Source: Tritrichomonas foetus (Eukaryota > Parabasalia > Tritrichomonadida > Tritrichomonadidae). From it: a DNA stretch of 40,107 bases. The notes under the pieces are model-generated. The model had not been told where the DNA came from. It worked only from the letters and a program-made list of their open reading frames with translations, and searched no databases. Of this stretch, positions 8,581 to 17,944 are shown in pieces. How positions within the stretch are numbered: position 1 is the stretch's first letter; each line of letters opens with the position of its first letter. The position numbers and the translations under genes were made by a program. Location: the NCBI GenBank assembly GCA_001839685.1, contig MLAK01000999.1:1-40107 (forward strand), in the 5' to 3' direction.

Positions 8581-11500
8581 TCATGGACGTAACAATGCGC
8601 AACATGGAAGGAAAATCGTTTCTTTCAATTTTGGATAGTTCGGGTGCTGTTCCATAATTATACGGCAAACTTTGATAGCACCAACTGGTTCTTCCACTCT
8701 CATATAATTTAAAGCGAGCTTAAATCCAATTCCAAGCTGTGTATGAGATGAGAGGTCCCATGCCATTTTGAATGCTTCCGCGGCTCCCAAATAATCTTTC
8801 TTTTTCTCACAAAGCATAGCTTTCATTTCCCATGCCTTTGTACAGCTTCTGTTTAATTCTATTGCTTTATCAACATATTTATCTGCTTCATCAATTTGGG
8901 AATCTTTGATTGAAATGTAAGTCATCATCAAAAATGCTTCAACAAAAATAGAAAAGTTTGAATGGCTTGGTTCACCATGAATGATACCATTTAGATAACG
9001 TGTCGCATCACGTTGCTTATCTAATCTTATATAACATTTACATCTTCCAATGATTGCATTTAAGTCTTCATCTTCACCTTCTTTATAAATTTCGAGTGCT
9101 TCTGTTACACTTTCAGTGGTATTTTGTGACAATAAAAGTGTTGCACGAAGTTGCTGAACATCAACAACAGTTGGATCGAATCTAGAAAGTACCTTTTTAG
9201 CAGCCTCTAAATCTTTACTTGTTGCAAGTGGCTTGGTTTCACACCAGACATATTTTCTGTTTGGATTTGCATAAATGAAGAAAATAAGCTGCATCGCTTG
9301 AATTCCCCATTCAGGATCATTTCGACAATTATTTAATAATTTCAATGCAGCTTGTGGATTTCCCATATAAACATTATACAAGCCTTTACAGAAGCTAAGG
9401 CCATAGTCATCTTTGTTCGGACATTTCTCAAAGAGTTGTGGAACACGATCAAGTTCGCCAGCACGTGCACATTTTTCGATTAGTCGAACTAATGTTCGGT
9501 AAAAAGTTGGTGACTTTTCAAAAGCTATTTCAAGATCTTCAAGTCCTTCGGATTGAGAAACTTCGGCTAGCATTAAAGCAGCATCTTCACAGTTAGGATC
9601 TATTCGAAGTAACTGTTGACAAACTTCTTGACATTTTTCTGCTTCTCCATGTTCAAGTCTGATCTTTGCAAGTGAAAGCAAAATTTTATTTGAGGTTGGA
9701 TCAAGTTGTAAAGCTTTTTCTAGTGCTTCAGTTGCACCTTTTGCATCATCTCTTTCAAGTGCAAGTTCGGCAGATCTTTGATATAAAGCACCTGCTTTGA
9801 TTTTTAGATAATTTAATGCATCGTTTGGAATATCTGCTCTTCCACCTGATGTGAGTTTGTCGTAAATTGCCAAAGCATCTTGAAGTTCATCATTAGATTG
9901 TTCAATATCACTTGTCTTAGCATCAATGATTGATAATATCTCAGAAAATTCTGCAGAAGCTGCCTGTGATTCCCAATCATTACTGTCTGAATCTACAGAA
10001 GTCATTGCTTCTAGTGCAGAATCACGTGCTTCATCAAGTCGCCTTAATTTAATTAGTGTACGGCAATATTCGAGTTGGGCTTTGGCACTATTTTCACTAA
10101 CTTGGATTGCATGACCGTAAGCTGCAAGAGCTGCCTCATAATCATGAACAACCATTAAGGCTCTTGCCAAATGAAGGGCAACTTCTTGATCATGATGGTC
10201 CAAAGACAAAGCATTATTGAAACATTCTACAGCTTCATCAAATCTTTTTACTTTCATTAAAGCATCACCCAATAAAACAAAGTTGGTTTTGCTTTGAACA
10301 GCTGCAACAAGTTGTTTAAAGCAACGAATGTAGGCGCCTTTATCTTTAAGTTTATCCAAATAAATTTTTGCTGCTTTCTTTTTAGCTTTAGTGAACATTG
10401 GACTTTTCGCTTCAATCATTTCAAGAATATCAAGTCCTTCACGAACTTTTCCAATGTCTGCAAAAAGTGTTGCTTGGAATAGTCGAATCATTCCTTCATC
10501 TGGTGTACCTGCCCATTTATTAAGAGCATCAGAAACAGTATTCATAGCATCAGTTTGTTGATTGAACTTTTTCTGGCAACGTGCAAGGAATAAGTAAACA
10601 TTAACTTTTTCACTATTCGATGAATTTTGATATTCAGGGCCTTTCATTAAATCTTTCAATATTTTAATAGCATTATCATATTGTCCTCTTGCTTCAGCAA
10701 GTTGTGCATTGATCATATTGTATCTAAGTGAGTTTCTAATACTGAAATCGAAAGAAACAGCTCGATTCAAAGATTGTTCAGCTTCATCAAATTGCTTTGT
10801 TTGAAGACGAACTTGTGCCAAGAGAAGATGGCATTGCGAAGCATTAAATCCCCATCGTGAACCAAGAACAGATTGAATAGCTTTAGTTGCTTGTGAATAT
10901 CTTCCTTCACCGAAAGCCAAAACAGCCAAATAATAAGAAAATGGAACTGCTCCTGGAATGAATTCAAGAACACGAGCAATGATGTCACAAACAGGAGCAT
11001 TCTTTGGATCAGCTGCAGTATGCTCAAGTGTATTACATTCATTAATAGCTTCTGTTAAAGCATCAGAAAATGTTCCTAGATCAAGTGCGATGAAGTTTTC
11101 GATATATTTATCAATAAGTAAAGTTTGAGGTGCATCATCATTTGACGGATGTGGTGATTGTGGCGTGAATAATTGTTGAATATAATCTATATATTTCTGT
11201 AAAGAGTTAATTAAATTGTCAATTGGTACCAATTCATTATTTAAACGAGAATATTTCGAATGAAGAAAAGCAATTTCAAGTGAATCATTATCTCCAGCCA
11301 TTGCATCAAGGAATTCAAGTTGATCATGTGCTTCAGATAGTTGATGTAATGCCATATGTGCTTCAACAAGACCAGCAAGTGCTGCAGTTGACTCGCTTGA
11401 TGCAACAAGCGCATTTTGGAATGTTTCACGTGCATCATTCGCCTTTTTATTAAACATCAAAAGCTTTCCATAAGTGACTAAAGCTTCTGCATTATCATTA

Positions 11501-12453
11501 TGAGCTTTTGCAACTCCGCCAAAAGTTGAAACACATCTTTGCACAATGTCGGAATCTCTCCAGCTTAAACTCGAAAGTACTTTTACTATATTCATTACAT
11601 ACTTCACATTTTCATTTTCAAAACGATCCAAACAATCACAAAGTTGACTAACTTCTCTTTTTGCTGTATCCAAATCACCGATTTGACTTAAAGCATGAAT
11701 TGAATTAATTAAGTTAATATCACAGTTTGAAATGCATCTTCCGTGTGCTTCTGCTGCTGACTCAACAGCCAGATCCCAATTATTCATTGCAATGTAAACT
11801 CTTGCCCTTTCAATTGCAATTTCTGGAAAATCACACATTTCTGAAAGCTGAACAAAGACTTGAATGGAGTCTTGCCAACGGCTTGCACCAGCATAATACA
11901 TAGCTTTTCCATAAAGGACAAAAGGATCAGCTGGTCGATTCGTTGAAGGATCAGCAGCTGCCATGTCAAACCATCTTCCACTGTTTCTGTCGCCAGTCGA
12001 CAGTTTGATCCATCCGACCAGAGCAGCTGCACTTTTATTTGCCGGCGCCTGAGTCGTCAGCGGATGAACTAAATTTAATGCAGCCATTGTGTCACCTGTC
12101 AGCCAAAGAATTTGGGCTGCCTGAACAACTGTGGAGGCGTTTGCTGATTTCTGTAGATTTTCGATTTCGCTTTCGAGTTGACCAATTGAAGCAAAATCTT
12201 GCATTTTGGCCATCTTGTGAATACAAAGCTGTGCAACAGCGATAGGAAGTCCCATCGCAACTCGATTTGTTATTTTTTGAAGTATTGCAATACCTGCACT
12301 TGTTTTGCCTTCGGCGCCGCTTGCTAAGGCATCCCATATTAAAAATAATGGATCTACGCCACTTTCTTTCAAAAATTGATTACACAAGACGTGTACATGT
12401 CCGTACATATGTTGTCGCCAGTAATAAAAAATTCGCTCGAAGTAGAGTTTCAT
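8581..12453 (-). CDS. IFT139: Intraflagellar transport protein 139 (TTC21), IFT-A complex
   Basis: A 1290-residue protein made of tetratricopeptide repeats from end to end. I start it at ATG 12453-12451 (MKLYFERIFYYWRQHM) although the frame is open to 12552. The N-terminal YYWRQHMYGHVHVL followed by GVDPLFLIWDA lines up with the start of animal TTC21B/IFT139, and an Inr sits 8 nt upstream. The C-terminal end is especially clear: LNRSCTKAWE, AAEAFKMAWDLSS, GFKLALNYMRVE, QHPNYPKL and the final LLRP parallel the conserved end of human IFT139. Length (about 1316 aa in human) also agrees. IFT139 is a peripheral subunit of IFT-A, which drives retrograde transport in cilia and flagella. The next gene upstream on the same strand ends 662 nt away, past a minisatellite. 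Confidence 0.93.
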   Translation of the reverse strand: MKLYFERIFYYWRQHMYGHVHVLCNQFLKESGVDPLFLIWDALASGAEGKTSAGIAILQKITNRVAMGLPIAVAQLCIHKMAKMQDFASIGQLESEIENLQKSANASTVVQAAQILWLTGDTMAALNLVHPLTTQAPANKSAAALVGWIKLSTGDRNSGRWFDMAAADPSTNRPADPFVLYGKAMYYAGASRWQDSIQVFVQLSEMCDFPEIAIERARVYIAMNNWDLAVESAAEAHGRCISNCDINLINSIHALSQIGDLDTAKREVSQLCDCLDRFENENVKYVMNIVKVLSSLSWRDSDIVQRCVSTFGGVAKAHNDNAEALVTYGKLLMFNKKANDARETFQNALVASSESTAALAGLVEAHMALHQLSEAHDQLEFLDAMAGDNDSLEIAFLHSKYSRLNNELVPIDNLINSLQKYIDYIQQLFTPQSPHPSNDDAPQTLLIDKYIENFIALDLGTFSDALTEAINECNTLEHTAADPKNAPVCDIIARVLEFIPGAVPFSYYLAVLAFGEGRYSQATKAIQSVLGSRWGFNASQCHLLLAQVRLQTKQFDEAEQSLNRAVSFDFSIRNSLRYNMINAQLAEARGQYDNAIKILKDLMKGPEYQNSSNSEKVNVYLFLARCQKKFNQQTDAMNTVSDALNKWAGTPDEGMIRLFQATLFADIGKVREGLDILEMIEAKSPMFTKAKKKAAKIYLDKLKDKGAYIRCFKQLVAAVQSKTNFVLLGDALMKVKRFDEAVECFNNALSLDHHDQEVALHLARALMVVHDYEAALAAYGHAIQVSENSAKAQLEYCRTLIKLRRLDEARDSALEAMTSVDSDSNDWESQAASAEFSEILSIIDAKTSDIEQSNDELQDALAIYDKLTSGGRADIPNDALNYLKIKAGALYQRSAELALERDDAKGATEALEKALQLDPTSNKILLSLAKIRLEHGEAEKCQEVCQQLLRIDPNCEDAALMLAEVSQSEGLEDLEIAFEKSPTFYRTLVRLIEKCARAGELDRVPQLFEKCPNKDDYGLSFCKGLYNVYMGNPQAALKLLNNCRNDPEWGIQAMQLIFFIYANPNRKYVWCETKPLATSKDLEAAKKVLSRFDPTVVDVQQLRATLLLSQNTTESVTEALEIYKEGEDEDLNAIIGRCKCYIRLDKQRDATRYLNGIIHGEPSHSNFSIFVEAFLMMTYISIKDSQIDEADKYVDKAIELNRSCTKAWEMKAMLCEKKKDYLGAAEAFKMAWDLSSHTQLGIGFKLALNYMRVEEPVGAIKVCRIIMEQHPNYPKLKETIFLPCCALLRP

Positions 12454-12457
12454 CTTC

Positions 12458-12463
12458 TTATGA
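12458..12463 (-). promoter_or_regulatory. Inr of the IFT139 gene
   Basis: The minus strand reads TCATAA, a perfect match to the trichomonad initiator. Predicted first base is 12461, leaving an 8-nt leader before the ATG at 12453. This excludes the upstream in-frame ATG at 12552 as the start. Confidence 0.65.
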
Positions 12464-12636
12464 AGAAAGTTGAAAATAAATTTTGAAAAACAAAAACAAA
12501 AAAAATCTTCAAAAATTAAAACGTAACGATTTTTTGATATTCGTAATTCCACTTTTTGATTCTAAGAATTGCGACTTTTTCACCGCATAAATTATATCAA
12601 TTCGGACAAATATCTTCTCAAAAAATCATTTAAGAA

Positions 12637-12892
12637 TTCTTTTACAACATCAATATTCTTTCACAACATCAATATTCTTTCACAACATCAATATTATTTC
12701 ACAACATCAATATTCTTTCACAACATCAATATTCTTTCACAACATCAATATTCTTTCACAACATCAATATTCTTTCACAACATCAATATTCTTTCACAAC
12801 ATCAATATTCTTTCACAACATCAATATTCTTTCACAACATCAATATTCTTTCACAACATCAATATTCTTTCACAACATCAATATTCTTTCAC
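12637..12892. repeat. 19-bp minisatellite, 13 full copies plus a 9-bp partial
   Basis: The unit TTCTTTCACAACATCAATA repeats without gaps from 12637 to 12883, followed by TTCTTTCAC. Copy 1 has T for C (TTCTTTTAC) and copy 4 has TTATTTCAC; the others appear identical. The array starts 184 nt upstream of the IFT139 ATG. The 110-aa frame across it (12569-12901) is a by-product of the 19-nt period and not a gene. Confidence 0.95.
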
Positions 12893-13114
12893 GTGAACTA
12901 ACAAAACACCCAAAGTAGTCATTTTTCTTTTACCTTCGCATGAATCCATGATAACATGGATATGTTCTTAGGTTATGAGAAAAAGAATTTCCAATCTTAT
13001 GTTTATTATTACTCACTATTGAAGAAACAAATCAAAAAAGAACAAAGTAGAAACGCATGTTAGTTTACAATGGTAATATAAATGAAGCCATCAAGGATAA
13101 ATGGCATGCATCGA

Positions 13115-15727
13115 TTATGCCCTCCTGTTCACTTTTAGCTCTTTAGAAAGGGCTTCAATTGTATTCTTTTGATTGCTGCATCTCTTACTCAATTGATCTA
13201 CAAGAACTTTATATTCTTTTATCGATTCAAGTTTCGCTTCTTTTACTTTACTAATGAATGATTTTCTTTCATCTTCGATTTGCTTTTGAAGCAATTTTAC
13301 TTTTTCTTCAAGTTGTTTGATTTTTTCGCTTGATTCAGCGCTGTCTTTATCAACTTTTGGTATTAATTTTTGGATTTTCTTTAATTTTATTTCCAATTTA
13401 GATGCTTTTTCTTCAGATGCAATTAATTTGGCTTTCATTTTTTCGAATTCTTCAACTTTAGAATTTTCTTCTGAAGGTAATTTATCAGGAACAATGCTGT
13501 TTTGTTCTCGTAAGATTGAAATTTCATTTTGTGTCATTTCACAACCATGATCAATTTCTCTCAAGATTTCATTTAGTTGATTGAAACTGCTTTGTCCATT
13601 TTGAATATCATCTAATTCTTGTTGAAGGAATTTGACTCGTTCTTTCAGACATGAAATTGTATTTTCGTATTCGAGTTTCATTTCATTTTCATTCTTTATT
13701 TTATGTAATTCATCGACCAAAAATTCTCTTTCTTTGTTTGCTTTTTTAACACGAACAGTTATATCATCAACTGTTTTATTTCTTAATTTCTTATTTAATT
13801 CTGAAATTTGGAATTCTTTATCGGAAATTGTTTTCTTAAGTCTTTCGATTTCTTTTTGACAACCAAATAATTTACTTTGTGATTCATTGTAATGTTTTTT
13901 AATTTGTTCAAATTTCCTTTCGACACTTGATTTTGTTTCATTTAAGACTTTAATTTGATTTTCAAATTCATTAATTTGATCAGCTTTTTGTTGAATGTTT
14001 TCATGAAGAACTTTTGCATCATTTTCACATTGGAAAATTTCATTTGTTTGGAATGATAAAACTACCATTCTTTTTGTGATTTGTTTCATAAGATTCTTAT
14101 TTTGTTGTTTAAGTTCTTCCAATTCTTGTTCTTTAGCTTTTGTTTTTTCATTCAATATAGAAATTTGATCATATGGAAGGTTATTTTGAATTTGTCTAAT
14201 TTGAACTTCTAGATTTTTATTATTTGAAATCAACTTTTTAACACCTGTCATCATGTCTGATTGAATGTCATTTGATTCGAAGAACTCTTCGAAATCAATA
14301 ACTCGATTTAAGGTAATTCTTCCAAGTTCAGCAATGAAAGATGCCATTGATTTTTGCTGCTTATGGAACTTCGTCTTGAATTTTTGTTGAAATTGTTCTA
14401 AGTTTTGCTGATGTGCAGAATAATAAGCACAAGTTGTTTTAAGAATACTTTTAATCTTTGGTTCAATTGGCATCAAATTATTTTCAATAATTTCAGCTAA
14501 TCCTTTTTGAAGATCTTTTGGAATTTCTGGTGATGATACTTGATCCCAATGAACCTTTGGTTGTACTTCAACAGTAGCTGGAATTTGAGTTAATGATTTA
14601 ATCTTAGATTTCAAACTCGATATTTTTTCATCTTTATTCACATTCTCTGCTTCAAGTTTGGCAATTTGAACAACTTGCTGAGCTTGAAGATCAGTCAAAT
14701 GATTAATTTTATCATGCAAGTTTTTAGTATCCAACTTATGGTTTTCAATTGTAAGTCTTTGCTCATTTATCTTTGTTTTAAGTTCTTGAGTTTTTTGACT
14801 TTTTTCGATTTCAACTTCGATTTGTTGTTGTAATTTTGCTATTTCATTACGATGATTTGCTTCTTTTTCAGCACATGATGCAATATTTCTTTGTAAAGAC
14901 GCTTCCAATTCTTTAGTTTGTCTTTGCGATTTTTCTAATTCAAGTTTCAAGCATGATGTTTCATCTTTACACTTGAGACAGCACAATTCTTTCCTTAGTT
15001 TTTCATTATCTGAAGTCAAAGCCATATTTAATGCTTCAAAACAAGAACTTGATTGTTTTGCATCTTCAAGTTGTCTCTTTAAACAATGAATTTTACAAAT
15101 TTGCTTTTTGATTTTCTTTTCATCATTTTTATGGACAACATCGGCGTCAAAAGGTGTAAATGGCTTTGATTTTTGTGTTGGCTTGTTATTTACAACAGGA
15201 TTCATTTGGCAATGATCTTTTAGTGATTTTATTGAAGGAAAATATGTATGGAAATAGTCTCCCGCTGCTTCTAAAGCATCTTGTTCGTTTTTCTTGAGCT
15301 TTTCCATTTCACATGCAAATTTACAAGCTTCATCTTTCTTTTCTTGTTCTTGCATATGAATGATTCTTTTCAAGTCTTCAACTGATTCTTTTGCTATCTG
15401 TAAATCGGCTGAAAGTTCTGAAATTTTGCTTCTGAAAAAGTCTCTATCGTAAGTTAATGATTCTGTGTATTTTTCTTGGTTATCTTTTTTTTCTTCAATA
15501 ATTCTGCATATGCGGTGAGATAGTTCATCAACTTTTTTAATGAATAATTCTTTCTCCTTTGAATCTGTTTTCACTTTATCTAATTCTTTTTCGATGCTTT
15601 GGCATTTTTCTGAAATTTTCTGATTTTCACTTTGCAAAGCTTTGATTTTATCCTGTAATTCTTTGTTAAGCTCTTCACTTTTGTTCAATTTCTTTTCCAT
15701 CTTTTGGACATCTTTACCTTCGCTCAT
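13115..15727 (-). CDS. Long coiled-coil protein
   Basis: An 870-residue protein, almost wholly Glu/Lys/Gln/Leu-rich heptads. A less coiled segment lies in the middle (about 420-500, around PIEPKIKSILKTTCAYYSAH), with a shorter interruption near 160-200. No motor, GRIP, membrane or catalytic motif is seen. The start at 15727 (MSEGKDVQKM) is backed by an Inr 13 nt upstream. Proteins of this type are often labelled by low-complexity similarity to myosin tails or viral inclusion proteins, which is uninformative. I can only say it is a probable structural or tethering protein, for instance of centrosome, Golgi or cytoskeleton. It is divergent from the peptidase gene, with 395 nt between the starts. 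Confidence 0.8.
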   Translation of the reverse strand: MSEGKDVQKMEKKLNKSEELNKELQDKIKALQSENQKISEKCQSIEKELDKVKTDSKEKELFIKKVDELSHRICRIIEEKKDNQEKYTESLTYDRDFFRSKISELSADLQIAKESVEDLKRIIHMQEQEKKDEACKFACEMEKLKKNEQDALEAAGDYFHTYFPSIKSLKDHCQMNPVVNNKPTQKSKPFTPFDADVVHKNDEKKIKKQICKIHCLKRQLEDAKQSSSCFEALNMALTSDNEKLRKELCCLKCKDETSCLKLELEKSQRQTKELEASLQRNIASCAEKEANHRNEIAKLQQQIEVEIEKSQKTQELKTKINEQRLTIENHKLDTKNLHDKINHLTDLQAQQVVQIAKLEAENVNKDEKISSLKSKIKSLTQIPATVEVQPKVHWDQVSSPEIPKDLQKGLAEIIENNLMPIEPKIKSILKTTCAYYSAHQQNLEQFQQKFKTKFHKQQKSMASFIAELGRITLNRVIDFEEFFESNDIQSDMMTGVKKLISNNKNLEVQIRQIQNNLPYDQISILNEKTKAKEQELEELKQQNKNLMKQITKRMVVLSFQTNEIFQCENDAKVLHENIQQKADQINEFENQIKVLNETKSSVERKFEQIKKHYNESQSKLFGCQKEIERLKKTISDKEFQISELNKKLRNKTVDDITVRVKKANKEREFLVDELHKIKNENEMKLEYENTISCLKERVKFLQQELDDIQNGQSSFNQLNEILREIDHGCEMTQNEISILREQNSIVPDKLPSEENSKVEEFEKMKAKLIASEEKASKLEIKLKKIQKLIPKVDKDSAESSEKIKQLEEKVKLLQKQIEDERKSFISKVKEAKLESIKEYKVLVDQLSKRCSNQKNTIEALSKELKVNRRA

Positions 15728-15736
15728 TGTGCAAAA

Positions 15737-15742
15737 ATATGA
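15737..15742 (-). promoter_or_regulatory. Inr of the long coiled-coil gene
   Basis: The minus strand reads TCATAT, matching the trichomonad initiator. Predicted first base is 15740, with a 13-nt leader before the ATG at 15727. Confidence 0.6.
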
Positions 15743-16111
15743 TTTAAATTATAATGACTGATGGTAAAGACGTTAAAAGAGATTTTTTGAATACCACTAT
15801 TTAAATAAATAAATGGTCACTCATTCCCAGAAAAAAAAGTGATTTACAACAACAGAAAAAGTTTCTAATTAAACGTTCACATCATTTTCTATTAAACTAT
15901 AACTATTTTTCGTCAAATATTATAAACATTTCAAAAATGATTGTTTTTCACCATGTAATTTTTTTCACAACTTTACACACTATTTTTCTGAATAGATTCA
16001 GAAATCTTCGACGATGATAATTTTGGGAAGTTTATCATTTTCAGAAAGGTGAAAATATTTTTCATTGTTTTTGAGGAGCCAAACCGAATTTCTTCACAAA
16101 TCCGACTTTCT

Positions 16112-16117
16112 TCATTC
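16112..16117 (+). promoter_or_regulatory. Inr-like site of the membrane peptidase gene
   Basis: The plus strand reads TCATTC, one base off the initiator consensus, 9 nt before the ATG if the A at 16114 is +1. A perfect TCACAA lies at 16094-16099 and would give a 27-nt leader. Either may be used. Confidence 0.4.
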
Positions 16118-16122
16118 GAAAA

Positions 16123-17847
16123 ATGAAAAGCTCAGAACACGTTTCTCTCCTTGACATCAACAATGGCAAAGATAAGAACTCCATCAATAAGCTCTTAGTT
16201 ACAGTGACGATTGTTTTATTCCTTTGCACTGGCCTTGCCATTTCCATCGTCCCATTTAATATTATTTTAGTCGATAAGCTTAGCGAACGTGCCGAAACAC
16301 CAGTCGATTCAATCATCCGTGAAATAATCAACGAATCTCTTGACGTTTTCCTTCCAACACGCTTTTCAGTTCACGAGAATTTCATCATTCCACCGTCTGA
16401 CCAAGCTGGTCGTGGAACCTGCTGGATTTTTGCTACTCTTTTCATGCTCGAATCCCAATACAGAGAAAACGGAATCAGGAAAGGCTTCCTAAATAAAGAT
16501 GAATATGTATTGTTCAGCAAACAAGCTTACGGTTCTTGGGTTCTCCAGGAATGCGCCCGTGACAGCTCAGCCGGTGTTTGCCATCACGGAGCACCAGCAC
16601 ATAACACAACAAATGATCATCTTATCCCCACTCTTTATTATCTTCTTAAAGCTTTCCCCAACCTTTCAAGAAGTATCCTCCCAGAAAGCGTATGCCCGTA
16701 CATCACCACTGATGACCAAGAGACTAACTATAAATGCGATGGAATGTGGGAAGCAATTGAAACAAATCCTATTCAATTTGAAATCTCATATATGGAAGTT
16801 GCTCGTGAAGTTGAATCATCTAAAAGACTCTTAGTTAAAAGCCAAAGACCACTTGGTCTTTCCTTCCCAATCGAAGACTTTGTCTACTATGCTCCTTGTG
16901 ACAATTCCAATTATTCTACTTTACAGCAATGCACACAAAATTCTGTTAAATGTCCAGAAGGCTATACATCAGAAAAGTGCGCGAAAGTCATAATAGAATC
17001 GCGCAATCTTGCTGACGGTACTTTCGCTTATCTTGATGATATTACACGTGTTGAAAATGCAGGTGCCCACGAAATCAATGTTGTTGGATATAATGATGAC
17101 TGGGTTTATAAGAACCGTAAAGTATCTTCAAAAGTTCTTCCAACAATGAAAGGCGGTTTCATTGCACATAACTCATGGCGCGGCAATGGTCATAGTGTTG
17201 ATTACTACATGGGCCGTCGTTCTGAAGAGAATGAAGCTGTAATTTGTCCTAATCATAATTTATCATCATCATGGATTCCAACAACCTTTGACTGCATTTC
17301 ACAAAATCATGGAGATGTCACTAAATGCGGTACAGACTTCCAACGCGTTCGTGGTAAAGGTATGACTAAGCATACAGACCTTCTAGGATGCAAGAATAGT
17401 AATTACTGCGACACAAATAGAAATTATGCTATTTTACAAAGACCAGGTGGTAGCGATGCTTGGGCTGATCCACTTTTCTCAGGATTTGATCAAACCCGTG
17501 TTGCTTCATGGAACAAGGATGGAAGCGATTTAAGAATGGAAACAATCGATTTCTTCCCATTCCACATGCTGCATAGCATGTTTTATCCAGTTAACTATGT
17601 TGCAAATAATCCAGACATGTGCGGATACTGGATTGTTCCATACGAAACAGTAAATATGGTGAGGAACAAAGAGTGGGATCTTTTAGACACTTACTACATG
17701 GTTGACATGAAATTAGAATTCCCTGACTCTGCTTATGCAAGGTCCCCAGAATCACAACAGTATAATACAACTCTCTTAAACAGCTCAACAAAAGTCTGGG
17801 ATCGTGTTGAATTCGATGGACCTCTTCCTTATCAATACGTATATTGA
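16123..17847 (+). CDS. Type II membrane-anchored papain-like (C1) cysteine peptidase
   Basis: A 574-residue protein. Seen: a short Lys/Asp-rich cytosolic tail, one hydrophobic span at about 24-47, then a lumenal or extracellular domain. Papain-family signatures are in order: oxyanion Gln94 and catalytic Cys100 in SDQAGRGTCWIFA, His316 in GAHEINVVGY, and Asn350 in GGFIAHNSWRGNG. The Cys motif differs from the canonical QGxCGSCWAF, because the upstream half-cystine of papain is replaced by Arg97-Gly98. There is no recognisable inhibitory propeptide; only about 45 residues separate the membrane span from the catalytic Gln. Many other Cys and several NxS/T sites fit a secretory-route protein. Likely location is lysosome-like vesicles or the plasma membrane (inference). 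The stop TGA is followed by a run of 22 A. Confidence 0.85.
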   Translation: MKSSEHVSLLDINNGKDKNSINKLLVTVTIVLFLCTGLAISIVPFNIILVDKLSERAETPVDSIIREIINESLDVFLPTRFSVHENFIIPPSDQAGRGTCWIFATLFMLESQYRENGIRKGFLNKDEYVLFSKQAYGSWVLQECARDSSAGVCHHGAPAHNTTNDHLIPTLYYLLKAFPNLSRSILPESVCPYITTDDQETNYKCDGMWEAIETNPIQFEISYMEVAREVESSKRLLVKSQRPLGLSFPIEDFVYYAPCDNSNYSTLQQCTQNSVKCPEGYTSEKCAKVIIESRNLADGTFAYLDDITRVENAGAHEINVVGYNDDWVYKNRKVSSKVLPTMKGGFIAHNSWRGNGHSVDYYMGRRSEENEAVICPNHNLSSSWIPTTFDCISQNHGDVTKCGTDFQRVRGKGMTKHTDLLGCKNSNYCDTNRNYAILQRPGGSDAWADPLFSGFDQTRVASWNKDGSDLRMETIDFFPFHMLHSMFYPVNYVANNPDMCGYWIVPYETVNMVRNKEWDLLDTYYMVDMKLEFPDSAYARSPESQQYNTTLLNSSTKVWDRVEFDGPLPYQYVY

Positions 17848-17944
17848 AAGTCAAAAAAAAAAAAAAAAAAAAAAATGACAAGTAAAGCATAATTTTAGTG
17901 TGAAATTATTTGTTTTATTTTGAGCATTGCCCCAGATGAGGCAA

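Larger units (their letters stand above)
12454..13114. other. Intergenic region upstream of IFT139
   Basis: About 661 nt between the IFT139 start and the stop of the next minus-strand gene. It holds the IFT139 Inr and a 19-bp minisatellite (12637-12892). The rest is AT-rich with no gene seen. Confidence 0.6.
15728..16122. other. Divergent promoter region
   Basis: About 395 nt between the divergent coiled-coil and peptidase genes, AT-rich, with an initiator at each end: TCATAT on the minus strand near 15740; TCACAA (16094-16099) and TCATTC (16112-16117) on the plus strand. Nothing else is seen. Confidence 0.55.

Noticed and set aside
12569..12901. 110-codon plus-strand ORF
   Set aside because: It is created by the 19-bp tandem repeat, whose period is not a multiple of three and so reads through all frames in turn; the protein is a 19-residue repeat with no other feature.
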